Source: an uncultured Bacillaceae bacterium (GTDB lineage: Bacteria; Bacillota; Bacilli; Bacillales; Cytobacillaceae). From it: a stretch of DNA of 64,000 nt. The stretch is from the NCBI GenBank assembly GCA_937995745.1, contig CALKIU010000006.1, positions 17,786 to 81,785 on the forward strand, written 5' to 3'. The position numbers and the translations under genes are program-made. The notes under the pieces are model-generated. The model saw only the letters and a program-made list of their open reading frames with translations, searched no databases and was not told where the DNA came from. This document shows, in pieces, positions 38,084 through 48,520 of the stretch (positions within the stretch are counted from its first letter, which is position 1; the number at the start of each line of letters is the position of its first letter).

Positions 38084-38521
38084 TTGTATTTCGTCGATAG
38101 AAACAAAATTGAAGAAATACTTCAATTTTTGGAGAAACAACTCGCTCTCTTCGAACAAACGCCTGTCTGGGAATCAGACTTGGAAAAAGCCGCTCTTGAA
38201 AGGATTTGCCACACGGTGATCGAATCGATGCTTGACGTGGGCAATGCCATGATAGACGGATTCATTATGCGCGATCCCGGCAGTTATCACGATATTATCG
38301 ACATACTCGAAGATGAGAAAGTGATCACGGAAGAAATGGCCCAAGGGATAAAGAAAGTGATCGACCACCGCAAAGAAATCGTGCAACATTATACAAACAT
38401 CGACCATGCGGTTATGCAGAAAACGTTTGTTAGCGAATTGCCGCACTTGAAAGAATTTGCTCCCTGCGTCAGGCGCTATTTGGAAAATGAATTGGGGCCG
38501 GTGTCGGCCTTCCGCAATTAG
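38084..38521 (+). CDS. yutE: HepT-like (DUF86) protein YutE
   Basis: 145 aa, all-helical. LDVGNAMIDGFIMRDPGSYHDIID is the HEPN/HepT-type core, including the RxxxxY-like segment. In other bacteria HepT is a toxin paired with MntA; here no minimal nucleotidyltransferase partner lies next to it, and B. subtilis YutE is likewise solitary. I chose the TTG at 38084 (LYFVDRNKIEE), matching the B. subtilis N-terminus; an ATG at 38072 is possible. TACAAT upstream at 38032-38037 may be its -10 box. Confidence 0.85.
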   Translation: MYFVDRNKIEEILQFLEKQLALFEQTPVWESDLEKAALERICHTVIESMLDVGNAMIDGFIMRDPGSYHDIIDILEDEKVITEEMAQGIKKVIDHRKEIVQHYTNIDHAVMQKTFVSELPHLKEFAPCVRRYLENELGPVSAFRN

Positions 38522-38644
38522 CCGAAAACATGCAGCCTGCCGGCAAACTGTTTGTGCCGGCATTTTTCGTGGCCAAATCAGGGCTGGCTTCTTTGTTGTT
38601 TTACAGAAAATGTTATGTTACCCTGATTGTTTAAAGGAGTGATC

Positions 38645-39415
38645 ATGTTGCGAAAATATCAAGGCTACTTAATCGATTTGGACGGCACGATGTACAAGGG
38701 GACGGAACGGATTCCCGAAGCGGCGGAATTTGTCCGCAAACTGCACAAATTGAATATCCCGTATTTATTTGTCACCAATAATTCCACCCGCACTCCCGAA
38801 CAAGTGGCGGAAAAGCTGCGGTCCTTTTCCATTCCCGCCGAAGCGGATCAAGTATTTACGTCCAGCCTGGCCACGGCCAATTACATATATGAAAAGAAAC
38901 CGGATGCGTCCGTTTATATGATCGGGGAAGAAGGACTGAAGACGGCGTTGGATGAAAAAGGATTCCGGTACGGCACGGAACATGTCGATTATGTCGTTTT
39001 CGGCCTTGACCGGCAAATTACTTACGAGAAACTGGCAATCGGCTGTTTGGCCGTCCGCAACGGGGCCACATTTATTTCCACCAATGCGGATATCGCCCTT
39101 CCCACCGAACGGGGATTCATGCCGGGGAACGGTTCCTTGACTTCCGTCATCGCCGTTTCGACGCAAACGGAACCGATTTATATCGGCAAGCCGGAGCCGA
39201 TCATCATGGAACAGGCATTGAAAGTATTGGGTACGGACAAGGAACATACGATCATGGTAGGGGATTATTACGACACTGATATTATGGCGGGTATCAACGC
39301 CGGACTTGATACGCTCCTTGTCTTAACGGGTGTGACAAAAAGGGAGCATCTTAAAGGCGTTAAAAAGCAGCCTGATTACATCGTCAACACATTGGCGGAG
39401 TGGGATTTTCCTTGA
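38645..39415 (+). CDS. yutF: HAD-superfamily sugar/nucleotide phosphatase YutF
   Basis: 256 aa. Nucleophile motif LIDLDGTMYKG near residue 10, LFVTNNSTRTP for motif II, VGDYYDTDIMAGINAG for motif IV. It belongs to the NagD/PNPase-like IIA group of HAD phosphatases. Substrate unproven; nucleoside or sugar phosphates are likely. ATG seven nt after AAAGGAG. A terminator follows. Confidence 0.92.
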   Translation: MLRKYQGYLIDLDGTMYKGTERIPEAAEFVRKLHKLNIPYLFVTNNSTRTPEQVAEKLRSFSIPAEADQVFTSSLATANYIYEKKPDASVYMIGEEGLKTALDEKGFRYGTEHVDYVVFGLDRQITYEKLAIGCLAVRNGATFISTNADIALPTERGFMPGNGSLTSVIAVSTQTEPIYIGKPEPIIMEQALKVLGTDKEHTIMVGDYYDTDIMAGINAGLDTLLVLTGVTKREHLKGVKKQPDYIVNTLAEWDFP

Positions 39416-39431
39416 TTTTATAAAAGACGTC

Positions 39432-39478
39432 AAAAAGGTCCTGTCTTTTGAGGCAAAAAGACGGGACCTTTTCCTTTT
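39432..39478 (+). terminator. Rho-independent terminator after yutF
   Basis: A long stem AAAGGTCCTGTCTTT paired with AAAGACGGGACCTTT and a T-rich tail. Confidence 0.85.
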
Positions 39479-39691
39479 CGATGGATGTTGTTTTCCGGCG
39501 GAAACGAGCCGTGCCTCAACCGGCAAGGATGCGGAAATTTTTCTTCATGGACGGTGCGCGGTTTTACGTTCTCCGGTTCGCCTTGATGGAGGCCGTTTGC
39601 AGTCTGAAGGAGCAAGTTTTCCCAAACGGCCGCTAAGCTGTCGTCATTTTGCGGCGGATGCATATCTTTTTCTCAGCGATGATTTCGTCTT

Positions 39692-40192
39692 TCATTCGGT
39701 GTTTTTTGCTTGGTGGGCGAGGCGGCTTGACGCTGCGGCGGCGATGGCGCCGATAATATCATCGAGAAAGGTGTGGCATTGGCCCGATTTTTTATCATTT
39801 AATCTTGCCAGAATACCGGGTTTGATTTTGTCGATATAACCGTAATTTGTAAAACCAATGGAACCGTATATATTTACAATGGAAAACGCCAACACTTCAT
39901 CAATGCCGTATAACCCTTCGTCGGTTGTCAGCATCGATTGAAGCGGTTCTTCGAGCATGCCTTTTTCGGCCAGCGTGTCGAGGTGGATGCCGGTGATAAT
40001 TGCATTTTGCACTTCTCTTTTTGCCAACACTTTTTCCACATTATAGATGCAAGTTTCCATTTTTAGGTCCGGATGGTAGCCTTTTTGCAGAAAATAAACA
40101 AGTTCGGCAATTTCCTCCACGGTGACTCCTCTTTTTTTCAGCCAAAGGCGGGCTGTTGTTTCCACGAGATCTCCGTTTAGTTTTCGGGTCAT
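39692..40192 (-). CDS. yutG: Phosphatidylglycerophosphatase A-like protein YutG
   Basis: 166 aa. DEVLAFSIVNIYGSIGFTNY and HTFLDDIIGAIAAA mark the PgpA-like family used by Firmicutes, soluble and without the membrane helices of E. coli PgpA. The expected role is dephosphorylation in phospholipid synthesis, but direct proof is limited. ATG at 40192 is seven nt after AAAGGTGA; an upstream extension of 19 codons lacks a ribosome binding site. Confidence 0.85.
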   Translation of the reverse strand: MTRKLNGDLVETTARLWLKKRGVTVEEIAELVYFLQKGYHPDLKMETCIYNVEKVLAKREVQNAIITGIHLDTLAEKGMLEEPLQSMLTTDEGLYGIDEVLAFSIVNIYGSIGFTNYGYIDKIKPGILARLNDKKSGQCHTFLDDIIGAIAAAASSRLAHQAKNTE

Positions 40193-40444
40193 TTTTTTCA
40201 CCTTTTCCCATTTTAATCTTGACATGATCCGGCTGGACAAGAAGCGCATATGAGGCTGAGTTTATAAAAGGATATGCATGTCATGGGGAAATGTTTCTTC
40301 AAATATTTTTTCCGTTCCGCAAACGAAAGACGTTCTATTCTAATCTTTGTCCCGATGCCTTTTCTTATGCAATCCGCAACAAGTTTTTATTTTCTTCTTT
40401 TCTTCATATACATTATTCAGGAACATTGAATCGGAGGGCGGGAA

Positions 40445-41467
40445 ATGCTTCGGCGCATATTGAAGGAAAGGCACGGCATCAACGGCGGAGAGAGCTTCCG
40501 CATCGGGAAATACGAGGCGTGCCTTGAAAAGGACCGTTTGTATCTGCTTGTCCCGGCCGGCGGTTTGGAAGACGAGTATATTCGGGAACTGGAACAATTG
40601 GCGGCCCATTATAAAAAGTGCGGTGACAACCATGTTTGCCAGTTTTTAAAAACAGGCGGAGGGGAAACGGTCATCCCGTGGGGCGGAAGCAGGTATTGCA
40701 CGCTTGTTGTCCACATACGGAAGGATAGAGTAAGAACGGTGAAACAGTTGGGCCGGAAATTGGCAAAGTTTCATTACCGGGGTCGGTTGGTGTCTTTCCC
40801 GTTGAAAAAAATTGTGCAAATCGGCCGCTGGAAATCATTTTGGGAAACAAGGCTGGAGCAGATGGAAAAATTTTGGAATGAGAAGTTGTTCGCCGGGCCG
40901 GAAAATGACTTTGAAAAGATGTTTTTGGAGTCATTTCCATATTATTTGGGGCTGGCGGAAAACGGTATTCAGTATTTAACCGACACGGAAATTGATGAAA
41001 AGCCCCTTTTTCCGGACGGCGGCACCGTTTGCCACCGCCGGTTTCACGACGGTTCCTGGGGCGGCCGTTTTTACTTTAAGAATCCGTTTGACTGGGTGTT
41101 TGATCATTGCGGGAGGGATTTGGCGGAATGGACACGAGAAAGATACTTTCATAATATTAAAACGTATGAACGGGACGTGCTCCGTTTTTATACCGATTAT
41201 CAAAACTTTTCCCCCCTTTCCCCTTTTTCCTGGCGGTTGATCTATGCGAGACTCCTTTTCCCGCTCCATTTTTTCGACTGCGTGGAAAATTATTATTCCG
41301 CTGCTACCGAACAGGAGAAACACCTTTGCCATGACCGGCTCCAGCGGTATTTGCAATATACGAAAGAACATGAACAATTCCTCGGAAGCTTTTTTGACCT
41401 CCTGCAAGTACCGGTCCGGGCTTGGCGCATCACGGTGCCCGAGTGGCTGAAAAGAGTAAAAATTTGA
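40445..41467 (+). CDS. yutH: Spore coat-associated kinase-like protein YutH
   Basis: 340 aa, matching YutH of the CotS/YutH group of aminoglycoside-phosphotransferase-fold proteins linked to the spore coat. VCHRRFHDGSWG and FDWVFDHCGRDLAEWTRE lie where the catalytic and metal-binding loops fall, with HRR rather than HGD, so kinase activity is doubtful. ATG with GGAGGGCG upstream. Divergent from yutG. Confidence 0.88.
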   Translation: MLRRILKERHGINGGESFRIGKYEACLEKDRLYLLVPAGGLEDEYIRELEQLAAHYKKCGDNHVCQFLKTGGGETVIPWGGSRYCTLVVHIRKDRVRTVKQLGRKLAKFHYRGRLVSFPLKKIVQIGRWKSFWETRLEQMEKFWNEKLFAGPENDFEKMFLESFPYYLGLAENGIQYLTDTEIDEKPLFPDGGTVCHRRFHDGSWGGRFYFKNPFDWVFDHCGRDLAEWTRERYFHNIKTYERDVLRFYTDYQNFSPLSPFSWRLIYARLLFPLHFFDCVENYYSAATEQEKHLCHDRLQRYLQYTKEHEQFLGSFFDLLQVPVRAWRITVPEWLKRVKI

Positions 41468-41548
41468 AGCGGGAGCGCGGTTGCTTCCCTAAATGCCCGG
41501 AATAACCGGTATATTTTTTCAAAAAAACGAGAATGATCTTTTCTGCAA

Positions 41549-41563
41549 AAAATACAGAAAATT
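41549..41563 (+). promoter_or_regulatory. CodY-like site upstream of hom
   Basis: AAAATACAGAAAATT differs from the CodY consensus AATTTTCWGAAAATT at three positions and lies 37 bp upstream of the -35 box. Confidence 0.4.
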
Positions 41564-41599
41564 AAAACGCTTACAATCGTAAAAGATGAGAAATTCCTA

Positions 41600-41628
41600 T
41601 TGTAAAAAATCGTTGATAACACTATAAT
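41600..41628 (+). promoter_or_regulatory. Sigma-A promoter of hom-thrCB
   Basis: TTGTAA, 17-bp spacer, perfect TATAAT. No T-box motif was seen in the leader. Confidence 0.75.
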
Positions 41629-41709
41629 GACTACTATAAGAATCAATGTCTACCATAGAAAAACAAATGTACTCGCAAGAAGAACAAAAGAGAGCAGGAG
41701 GGGGAAAAT

Positions 41710-43005
41710 TTGGAGTCCATTTCAGTAGGTTTGTTGGGATTGGGAACGGTCGGTTCGGGTGTCGTAAAAATTATTGAGAACCATCAGGATAAGCTGATGC
41801 ATCAAATCGGCTGTCCCGTTAAAATAAAAAAAGTGCTCGTAAAAGATGTTAATAAACCGCGGGCGGTGGAAATCGACCGCGACTTGTTCACCACAAATCC
41901 GGACGATGTTGTTTCAAATCCGGACATTGATGTCGTGGTTGAAGTGATGGGCGGCGTGGAAGAGACGAAAAAATATATTTTGACCGCTTTGCGGAATAAA
42001 AAACACGTCGTAACCGCCAATAAGGATCTGATGGCTGTGCACGGTTCGGAATTGCTGGCTGTCGCAGCTGAAAACGGCTGCGACCTTTTCTATGAAGCCA
42101 GCGTGGGCGGGGGCATTCCCATCATCAGGAGCTTGGTAGACGGATTGGCATCAGACCGGATTACAAAAATTATGGGAATTGTCAACGGAACAACGAACTA
42201 CATATTGACGAAGATGTCAAAAGAGCGCATCGCCTATGAAACGGCGCTGAAGAAGGCGCAGGAGCTCGGATTTGCCGAAGCTGACCCGAGCGCCGATGTC
42301 GAAGGATGGGATGCGGCAAGAAAAATGGTGATTCTCGCCACACTCGGCTTTTCCATGGAAATGAGTTTGGATGATGTGAACGTGACGGGAATTACCGAAA
42401 TCACAGAAGAAGACTTGCAATACGCCAAACGGCTCGGTTACACCATGAAATTGATCGGCATCGCCCAGCGGGACGGCGATAAAGTGGAAGTGAGCGTTCA
42501 GCCGACGCTCATTCCGGATCACCATCCCCTCGCTTCGGTAAATGATGAGTTCAACGCTGTTTACGTGTACGGAGAAGCGGTCGGGGAAACGATGTTTTAC
42601 GGACCGGGGGCGGGAAGCCTGCCGACGGCCACGGCGATTGTCTCTGACCTTGTTGCCGTCATGAAAAACATGCGTCTCGGCGTGAACGGGAAAAATATCG
42701 TAACCCCGCAATTTGAAAAGAAACTAAAAGAACCGCATGAAATTTATTCGAAATATTTCCTCCGCCTTCTCGTGAAAGACGAGGTCGGCGTTTTTGCCAA
42801 TATCACAACGATCTTTTCGCAACACGGCGTCAGTTTTGAAAAAATCCTGCAGCTTCCCGTTAAGGAAAAAGGCGCGGCGGAAATTGTCGTTGTCACCCAT
42901 CAGGCTTCTCTCCGGGATTATGAAGAAATACTCGTCAAACTGCGGGATTTGGATGCTGTGTACAAGATTACGAGTTCATATCGCGTAGAAGGGAATGGCA
43001 ATTGA
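41710..43005 (+). CDS. hom: Homoserine dehydrogenase
   Basis: 431 aa. Reduces aspartate semialdehyde to homoserine for threonine and methionine synthesis. Rossmann motif [11 protein letters not shown] at 7-17, catalytic segment [12 protein letters not shown], and a C-terminal ACT domain (about 350-425) for feedback control. TTG start with AGGAGGGGG upstream. Its stop overlaps the thrC ATG. First gene of hom-thrC-thrB. Confidence 0.96.
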   Translation: MESISVGLLGLGTVGSGVVKIIENHQDKLMHQIGCPVKIKKVLVKDVNKPRAVEIDRDLFTTNPDDVVSNPDIDVVVEVMGGVEETKKYILTALRNKKHVVTANKDLMAVHGSELLAVAAENGCDLFYEASVGGGIPIIRSLVDGLASDRITKIMGIVNGTTNYILTKMSKERIAYETALKKAQELGFAEADPSADVEGWDAARKMVILATLGFSMEMSLDDVNVTGITEITEEDLQYAKRLGYTMKLIGIAQRDGDKVEVSVQPTLIPDHHPLASVNDEFNAVYVYGEAVGETMFYGPGAGSLPTATAIVSDLVAVMKNMRLGVNGKNIVTPQFEKKLKEPHEIYSKYFLRLLVKDEVGVFANITTIFSQHGVSFEKILQLPVKEKGAAEIVVVTHQASLRDYEEILVKLRDLDAVYKITSSYRVEGNGN

Positions 43006-44069
43006 TGAGATGGAAAGGTTTGTTGCAGGAGTATAAAGAATACCTGCCTGTCACGGAAAACACTCCAATGCTGACGTTGCATGAAGGGAATACACCGCTC
43101 ATCAGGCTCGATCGTCTTTCTGAGGAGTGGGGGATTGACCTTTATGTGAAAACGGAAGGAACAAACCCGACAGGTTCTTTCAAAGACCGGGGCATGGTCA
43201 TGGCCGTAGCGAAAGCGAAAGAAGAGGGAAATCATACGGTCATTTGCGCTTCAACCGGCAACACCTCCGCCTCTGCCGCCGCTTATGCGGCCAGGGCGGG
43301 CATGAAATGCATCGTGGTGATCCCCGACGGAAAAATCGCCATGGGCAAGCTTGCCCAAGCGGTAATGTACGGGGCGGAAATTATCGCCATCGAAGGCAAT
43401 TTTGATGACGCTTTAAAAATGGTACGCAAAATCAGCGAAACAGAACCGGTTGCTTTGGTCAATTCAGTGAATCCGTACCGTCTTGAAGGCCAGAAAACAG
43501 CCGCTTTTGAAATTTGCGACCAGTTGGGCGGCAAGGCGCCGGACGTTTTGGCCATTCCGGTCGGAAATGCCGGAAATATCAGCGCTTATTGGAAAGGCTT
43601 TAAAGAATACCATGAAGCAAAAAACACCGGTTTGCCGAAAATGCACGGTTTTGAAGCAGCCGGAGCGGCCGCCATCACTCACAACAGGGTGTTTGAAAAT
43701 CCGGAAACGATCGCCACGGCCATCCGCATCGGCAATCCGGCCAGCTGGCATTTGGCTAAAGCCGCGGCTGAGGAATCCGGCGGAAAAATTGATGAAGTGA
43801 CCGATGATGAAATCATCGCCGCTTACAGAAAATTGGCTGCCGCTGAAGGAGTTTTTGCCGAACCGGCCTCCTGCGCTTCCATTGCCGGCGTTTATAAAGA
43901 TATTCAAAACGGAAAAATCGCCAAAGGAAGCACCGTCGTTGCCGTGTTAACAGGCAATGGTTTGAAAGACCCGAATACGGCCATTGACTTCAGTCCGATC
44001 AAGCCTGTAGTCCTTCCAAACGAAGAAAAAGCGGTTGCGGAATATATTAAGGGAGTTGTCCACTCATGA
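43005..44069 (+). CDS. thrC: Threonine synthase
   Basis: 354 aa. PLP enzyme that converts O-phosphohomoserine to threonine. PLP lysine in TGSFKDRGM near residue 60, phosphate-binding [12 protein letters not shown], and [19 protein letters not shown] at 43005 overlapping the hom stop; a TTG three nt earlier is possible. Its own TGA overlaps the thrB ATG. Confidence 0.97.
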   Translation: MRWKGLLQEYKEYLPVTENTPMLTLHEGNTPLIRLDRLSEEWGIDLYVKTEGTNPTGSFKDRGMVMAVAKAKEEGNHTVICASTGNTSASAAAYAARAGMKCIVVIPDGKIAMGKLAQAVMYGAEIIAIEGNFDDALKMVRKISETEPVALVNSVNPYRLEGQKTAAFEICDQLGGKAPDVLAIPVGNAGNISAYWKGFKEYHEAKNTGLPKMHGFEAAGAAAITHNRVFENPETIATAIRIGNPASWHLAKAAAEESGGKIDEVTDDEIIAAYRKLAAAEGVFAEPASCASIAGVYKDIQNGKIAKGSTVVAVLTGNGLKDPNTAIDFSPIKPVVLPNEEKAVAEYIKGVVHS

Positions 44070-44983
44070 ATGAGGGTGACATGTTGGTCATCCGGGTTCC
44101 TGCCAGTTCTGCAAATCTTGGTCCGGGATTTGATTCTGTCGGATTGGCGTTAAACAGATATTTGGTGCTTGAGGCGGAAGAGTCGGAACGGTGGGAAGTC
44201 ATCCCCCAATCTGAGGAGCTAAAAGCATTTCCCGCGGATGAGAACAATTATATTGTCAAAGTTGCTTTGCAAACGGCGGAAAGATACGGCAAGAATCTTC
44301 CGCCGTGCCGCATCCGGGTGACAAGCGACATTCCTCCGGCCCGGGGATTGGGCTCGAGTGCCGCGTGCATCATTGCCGGCATCGAGCTGGCGGATGCCGT
44401 TGGGGAACTGGGGTTGACAAGGGAGGAAAAATTTAAGATTGCCGCAGAAATCGAAGGTCATCCGGATAATGTCGGTCCATGTTTGTACGGAGGTCTTCTT
44501 ATCGGGACGCAGGATGATAACGATGAAGTTGATGCGATATCATATTACGGTCTCGATTTTGAAGTAGTTGCGGCCATTCCGAAAGAAGAATTGCTGACCA
44601 AAAATGCCCGCAATGTGTTGCCGGAAAAGATATCTTTTTCGCAGGCGGTCCGGGCCGGGTCAGTCGGAAATGTTCTGGTGGCCGCTCTTTTAAGCGGTGA
44701 TTACCGTTTGGCCGGCAAAATGATGCAAAAGGATTTGTATCACCAGCCGTACCGGCGCAAATTTGTTCCCCACATGGCTGATTTGGAAGAATTTGCGTTG
44801 GCAAACGGCGCATTTGGGGTTGCTTTGAGCGGAGCCGGTCCCACGGTCATTTGCTGCTGCGAAAAAGGGATGGGAAAACCACTTTTGGAAAAATTGCACT
44901 CTTTTGACCGGAACATGGAGTATGTTCTGTTGCAAATCGATCAACAGGGGAGCAAAGTTGAGTGGAGAAGCAGGGTCAAATAG
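44066..44983 (+). CDS. thrB: Homoserine kinase
   Basis: 305 aa, GHMP kinase. ATP loop [15 protein letters not shown] near residue 93, N-terminal [15 protein letters not shown], and the C-terminal [11 protein letters not shown]. Phosphorylates homoserine for ThrC. ATG overlaps the thrC stop (ATGA). The operon order hom-thrC-thrB is that of B. subtilis. Confidence 0.97.
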   Translation: MNEGDMLVIRVPASSANLGPGFDSVGLALNRYLVLEAEESERWEVIPQSEELKAFPADENNYIVKVALQTAERYGKNLPPCRIRVTSDIPPARGLGSSAACIIAGIELADAVGELGLTREEKFKIAAEIEGHPDNVGPCLYGGLLIGTQDDNDEVDAISYYGLDFEVVAAIPKEELLTKNARNVLPEKISFSQAVRAGSVGNVLVAALLSGDYRLAGKMMQKDLYHQPYRRKFVPHMADLEEFALANGAFGVALSGAGPTVICCCEKGMGKPLLEKLHSFDRNMEYVLLQIDQQGSKVEWRSRVK

Positions 44984-45003
44984 AAGCGGTTTTACAATAT
45001 ATA

Positions 45004-45042
45004 AAAAACAAGCGATTTCCTTTGGAAATCGCTTGTTTCTTT
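45004..45042. terminator. Bidirectional terminator between thrB and yutI
   Basis: A perfect 15-bp stem AAACAAGCGATTTCC/GGAAATCGCTTGTTT with a three-base loop; A- and T-runs on both sides. Confidence 0.9.
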
Positions 45043-45062
45043 CCTCTTCTTTTTCCTTATGA

Positions 45063-45299
45063 TCAAAATACTTGTTCCACTTCTACGACACCAGGTACCT
45101 CTTCAATCAATGCCCGTTCGATGCCTGCTTTTAAAGTGATTGTTGAACTTGGGCAAGTTCCGCAGGCGCCCAATAAACGCAGTCTTACAATGCCGTCTTC
45201 AATATCGACAAGTTCACAGTCTCCCCCGTCACGCAAGAGGAAAGGACGCAGTCTATCTAAAACTTCTTGAACTTGCTGATACATTTTTTCGTCTGCCAT
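45063..45299 (-). CDS. yutI: NifU C-terminal domain Fe-S carrier YutI
   Basis: 78 aa. The NifU-C fold with the cluster-binding CGTCPSS pair near residue 46 and [14 protein letters not shown]. Thought to carry or repair Fe-S clusters after the Suf scaffold. Single-gene transcript on the minus strand; ATG with AGGAGCGAT upstream. Confidence 0.94.
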   Translation of the reverse strand: MADEKMYQQVQEVLDRLRPFLLRDGGDCELVDIEDGIVRLRLLGACGTCPSSTITLKAGIERALIEEVPGVVEVEQVF

Positions 45300-45969
45300 A
45301 TTATCGCTCCTTTCTTACTTCAATATTATAATGTCTTTAAACTGAAAAAGCTAATATTTAAAAATGGGATCCGCAAAATATCGCTGTTTGTCTTTTTTTA
45401 TCCACGGGAAGTGCCGGACATTCATTCTCTTTTAGCCGGCCATTTTCTCAATAACTGCATTGGCATCCTTTGCTGTGCAATAGGGGCGGGAATAAAAAAC
45501 CGTGAAAAATCCGATTTTCGGTTAGAAACATGTATCCAACATCTTGCTCTCCGTGTTTTTCCCTTGCCATTTTCCCGCAGCGTGTCAAGCCCCGTATTGC
45601 TTTCCTTGTCTCCTCGATAGTCAAACATCTCAACCCGCCTGCAAGCCGCAAATATAAGGACTTTTTTGTTTGGGATGGTCCGTCGTTATTTAAAAAAAGC
45701 CGTAAACCTTTCTGTTTTCTCCCTGAGTCAAATCTTTTGTCTTCACGAAGTTTTGGCGGTATATTTTTGAGAAAAGGAGAAATAAATGAAATGAGTTTAA
45801 TTAAAACGTTGTTTGTCGTCCAGCTTTTGCCTGCGCATTGAATAAATAATTTTCGCCGATGCAGATGGCGGAAACTGCACACTGACATCCGGTACGTGAA
45901 AATTTGCGTGACCGCCTTTCCGCACCGGGCAAGGGATAGTTTGAGAAAAAATAAAAGGAGAGTTCGCTC
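45300..45969. other. 670-bp region without a recognised gene
   Basis: It probably holds the yutI promoter on the left and the yuzD promoter on the right. Open frames here lack ribosome binding sites, except a 16-codon ORF (45791-45841, ATGAGTTTAATT start after GGAG) of doubtful meaning. B. subtilis has yutK nearby, but nothing like it is visible. Confidence 0.4.
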
Positions 45970-46314
45970 GTGGAAAAAAAGGAAGTGGAAATCTGTGTGT
46001 ACGGGGCTGAACAAATTTGCGCCAGTTGCGTGAATCTTCCTTCTTCAAAAGATACTTATGAATGGCTGGAAGCGGCTGTCAGCAGAAAGTTTCCCAATCA
46101 GCCTTTTCAGATCACGTATGTGGATATTTTCCATCCTCCGGAAGATGAAGAAAAACGAAAATTCGCTGAAAGAGTGATTAAAGAAGATATGTTTTATCCT
46201 GTTGTCGTCATTGAAAACAAAATCGTCGGCGAAGGGAATCCGCGGTTAAAGGCGGTTTTTTCCGAAATGGAGAAGTACGGATACCGGCCTGAACAACCGA
46301 AGAACAGTCCGTAA
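45970..46314 (+). CDS. yuzD: DUF1462 thioredoxin-fold protein YuzD
   Basis: 114 aa. N-terminal VCVYGAEQICASCVNLPSS-like motif with a CxxC-type pair, then YVDIFHPPEDEEKRKFAERV. A small protein with a thioredoxin-like fold of unknown role, found beside Fe-S and NADH dehydrogenase genes in bacilli. GTG start with AGGAGAG upstream. Convergent with yutJ. Confidence 0.9.
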   Translation: MEKKEVEICVYGAEQICASCVNLPSSKDTYEWLEAAVSRKFPNQPFQITYVDIFHPPEDEEKRKFAERVIKEDMFYPVVVIENKIVGEGNPRLKAVFSEMEKYGYRPEQPKNSP

Positions 46315-46348
46315 ACACCGTTTTGTCCGATGGAAGGAACCGGCCGAA

Positions 46349-46383
46349 AATAAAGCCGGTCCCCGTTTGGATGGGGACCGGTA
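46349..46383 (-). terminator. Terminator of yutJ
   Basis: A perfect 9-bp stem CCGGTCCCC/GGGGACCGG; on the minus strand it is followed by CTTTATTTT. It lies just past both converging stops. Confidence 0.75.
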
Positions 46384-46407
46384 TATATGAAAATCCGGGT
46401 TGCCAAA

Positions 46408-47466
46408 TTAATGGTATTTATAAAGCCAGAGAATTCCTGATTTCAATAAACGCACGACCCGCCCCGTAACCGGACGCCCGTCGAACATTCCGAATCCGCT
46501 CTTCTTCCCTAAGGCGCCGATTACACCTTTTAATCTGATCGTCGGCATTTCTTTAGGAAGCGGTTCATTGTTCCAGCGGCTTAAAATCACTTTGGCAATT
46601 TGTTCTCCCTGGCCTTCCGCCAGCTGGGCGCTCGGCGAATGGGGAAGGCTTGCACAATCCCCGACGACATAAACATGTTCATTGCCCGGTATATTATGGT
46701 ACTGGGTTACGATAATCCGTCCTTGACGGTCTTTTTCAACGTCCAGATCGCTGACAACTTTGCTTGGTTGTATTCCGGCTGTCCATATAATCAGATCGCT
46801 GTGTTCGGGCATATCATTAACGAAAAGGGTATTCTTTTCAACCCGGGTGATATTGGCATTAATGTTTATATCAATACCGTGGTTATCAAACCAGTTTTCC
46901 ACGTATGTGCTCAAACGTTTTGGAAATGACGGCAATATATTGGCGTTCCTGTCATATATTTTGATTTTTAAATCGGGCCGCGATTCTCTCAGTTCGCTGG
47001 CCAATTCCACGCCGGTCAGTCCGGCGCCGACAATGCTGACAATGGACCCGGATGGGAGACGTTTAAGCGCTTCGTTCGTTTTTTTCGCTTTTTCCATTGT
47101 CTGAATGCTGTAAGTATATTCGGCAGCCCCCGGAACATCGCGGAAATTGTCTTCATGTCCGAGACCGATTACAAGATCGTCATATGAAACGGTTTTGCCG
47201 TCTGACAAATGAACTTCGCATTTATCCAAATCAATGCGGCTGACTTCTCCTTGCAGGAATGTCAATTTCGGATGATCGGGGAAAGGGAGTTGAATTTGTT
47301 CGGCGGTGACTGTTCCGACTGCAAAAGAGTAAAACTTAGTTTTCAGGCAATGATGAGACATTCTATCTATCAAGGTTATCTTTGCATTCTCCGGAAGCTT
47401 ATCCAGCAGAAGGGAGATGACTTTCATGCCTCCGTAGCCGCCGCCTAAAACAACAAGATTTTTCAT
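46408..47466 (-). CDS. yutJ: NADH dehydrogenase-like flavoprotein YutJ
   Basis: 352 aa, type II NADH dehydrogenase family. FAD-binding LGGGYGGMKVI at the start, second Rossmann motif VGAGLTGVELASEL near 155, and HVYVVGDCASLPHSPSAQLAEGQGE near 275, where the quinone-site AQ motif is altered to AQLAEGQ. It shares the family with YumB in this window. Whether it donates electrons to menaquinone is untested. ATG with AAAGGAG upstream; divergent from yuzB. Confidence 0.88.
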   Translation of the reverse strand: MKNLVVLGGGYGGMKVISLLLDKLPENAKITLIDRMSHHCLKTKFYSFAVGTVTAEQIQLPFPDHPKLTFLQGEVSRIDLDKCEVHLSDGKTVSYDDLVIGLGHEDNFRDVPGAAEYTYSIQTMEKAKKTNEALKRLPSGSIVSIVGAGLTGVELASELRESRPDLKIKIYDRNANILPSFPKRLSTYVENWFDNHGIDININANITRVEKNTLFVNDMPEHSDLIIWTAGIQPSKVVSDLDVEKDRQGRIIVTQYHNIPGNEHVYVVGDCASLPHSPSAQLAEGQGEQIAKVILSRWNNEPLPKEMPTIRLKGVIGALGKKSGFGMFDGRPVTGRVVRLLKSGILWLYKYH

Positions 47467-47764
47467 ATTTTGACTGCTCCTTTGTTTTACGTTAAAAAAT
47501 GCCGTCAGGTGTCCATATGGGCAATGTTGGTATCGTCCTCTATTATTATAATGCAGATGGCCTGTTAATTTAGGAAAATCTTATTGTCTAAATAAACCGA
47601 GAATTTTGTCGAATTTTCTTCCTTAACCAAAGTATAACGAAAATATGACGAAATAACAACGTTTTAATGTCAGAAATTTGACAAAAATATTCTTTTGTCA
47701 CACTTATACACAAAAATGTTACATAAAGTGGTTGCCGCAGGAAAGATTTTCGGAGGTGATCTTC

Positions 47765-48004
47765 GTGCTGAGACCCTTGATTGAATTTTGCGCAAGCAAT
47801 GTTGCAAGCGGAGCGGAGCCGGCGAAAGAAATATTGGAAAAAGATTCCGATTTGGATGTCCTTGAATACGGCTGCTTGGATTATTGCCATGAATGCGGGC
47901 TCTCCTTGTTTGCATTTGTGGAAGGGGAACCCGTAAAAGGAGATACCCCGGAAGAGTTGGTGGAAAATATTTATCGTTTTATCAAAGAGCATTCCGTCTA
48001 TTAA
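47765..48004 (+). CDS. yuzB: DUF1450 protein YuzB
   Basis: 79 aa. CLDYCHECGLSLFAFVEGEPV gives a three-Cys metal or redox motif (CxxxCxxC), and the C-terminal EELVENIYRFIKEH is family-typical. Function unknown, often next to Fe-S and NDH genes. GTG with GGAGGTGA at good spacing. Confidence 0.88.
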   Translation: MLRPLIEFCASNVASGAEPAKEILEKDSDLDVLEYGCLDYCHECGLSLFAFVEGEPVKGDTPEELVENIYRFIKEHSVY

Positions 48005-48154
48005 TTTATGATATGAAAGAATGGTTCCGATATGGCTGATTTTTCCGTATGAAATACAAAATTTGCATAGGAATATAATGCAAGCGGATAATTTGTGTAT
48101 TTAAAAGCGGTCAGGTATATTAAAGTTAACATCCGTTAGAAGGGAGAAGTCACT

Positions 48155-48514
48155 ATGAATGTTGTCACATTAACTGAAAAAGCCGCTCTTCGCGTTAAAG
48201 AGATAATGAAGGAAAACGAAGAAACAAACGCTTACCTCCGTGTCGGTGTTCAAGGAGGCGGCTGCAGCGGTCTCACTTATGCGATGGGATTTGCTTATGA
48301 AGTGGAAGAAGGGGATGCACAATCGGAACAGTACGGCATTAAGGTGCTTGTGGATCAATACAGCGTGCCGTTGTTGCAGGGAACGGTGATTGATTATAAA
48401 GAAACGTTGATGGGCGGCGGATTTACCATAGATAATCCGAATGCGATCGCTTCTTGCGGCTGCGGTTCTTCTTTCCGCACGGCCGAAGAAGCGGGAACCC
48501 CGGAAGAATGCTGA
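48155..48514 (+). CDS. yutM: A-type Fe-S carrier protein (HesB/IscA family) YutM
   Basis: 119 aa. Three conserved cysteines in GGGCSGL and SCGCGSSF bind the cluster. Delivers Fe-S clusters to target enzymes after Suf assembly. ATG with AGAAGGGAG upstream. B. subtilis YutM; ErpA and SufA are names for related proteins. Confidence 0.94.
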   Translation: MNVVTLTEKAALRVKEIMKENEETNAYLRVGVQGGGCSGLTYAMGFAYEVEEGDAQSEQYGIKVLVDQYSVPLLQGTVIDYKETLMGGGFTIDNPNAIASCGCGSSFRTAEEAGTPEEC

Positions 48515-48520
48515 CAGGCA

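Noticed and set aside
38084..38521. YutE as a HepT toxin of a toxin-antitoxin pair
   Set aside because: No MntA-type nucleotidyltransferase gene is adjacent, and the isolated gene is conserved in position in bacilli.
45791..45841. 16-codon ORF with a weak GGAG site before yuzD
   Set aside because: Too short to judge; hydrophobic core but no neighbour that would use a peptide. Kept only as a remark on the gap.
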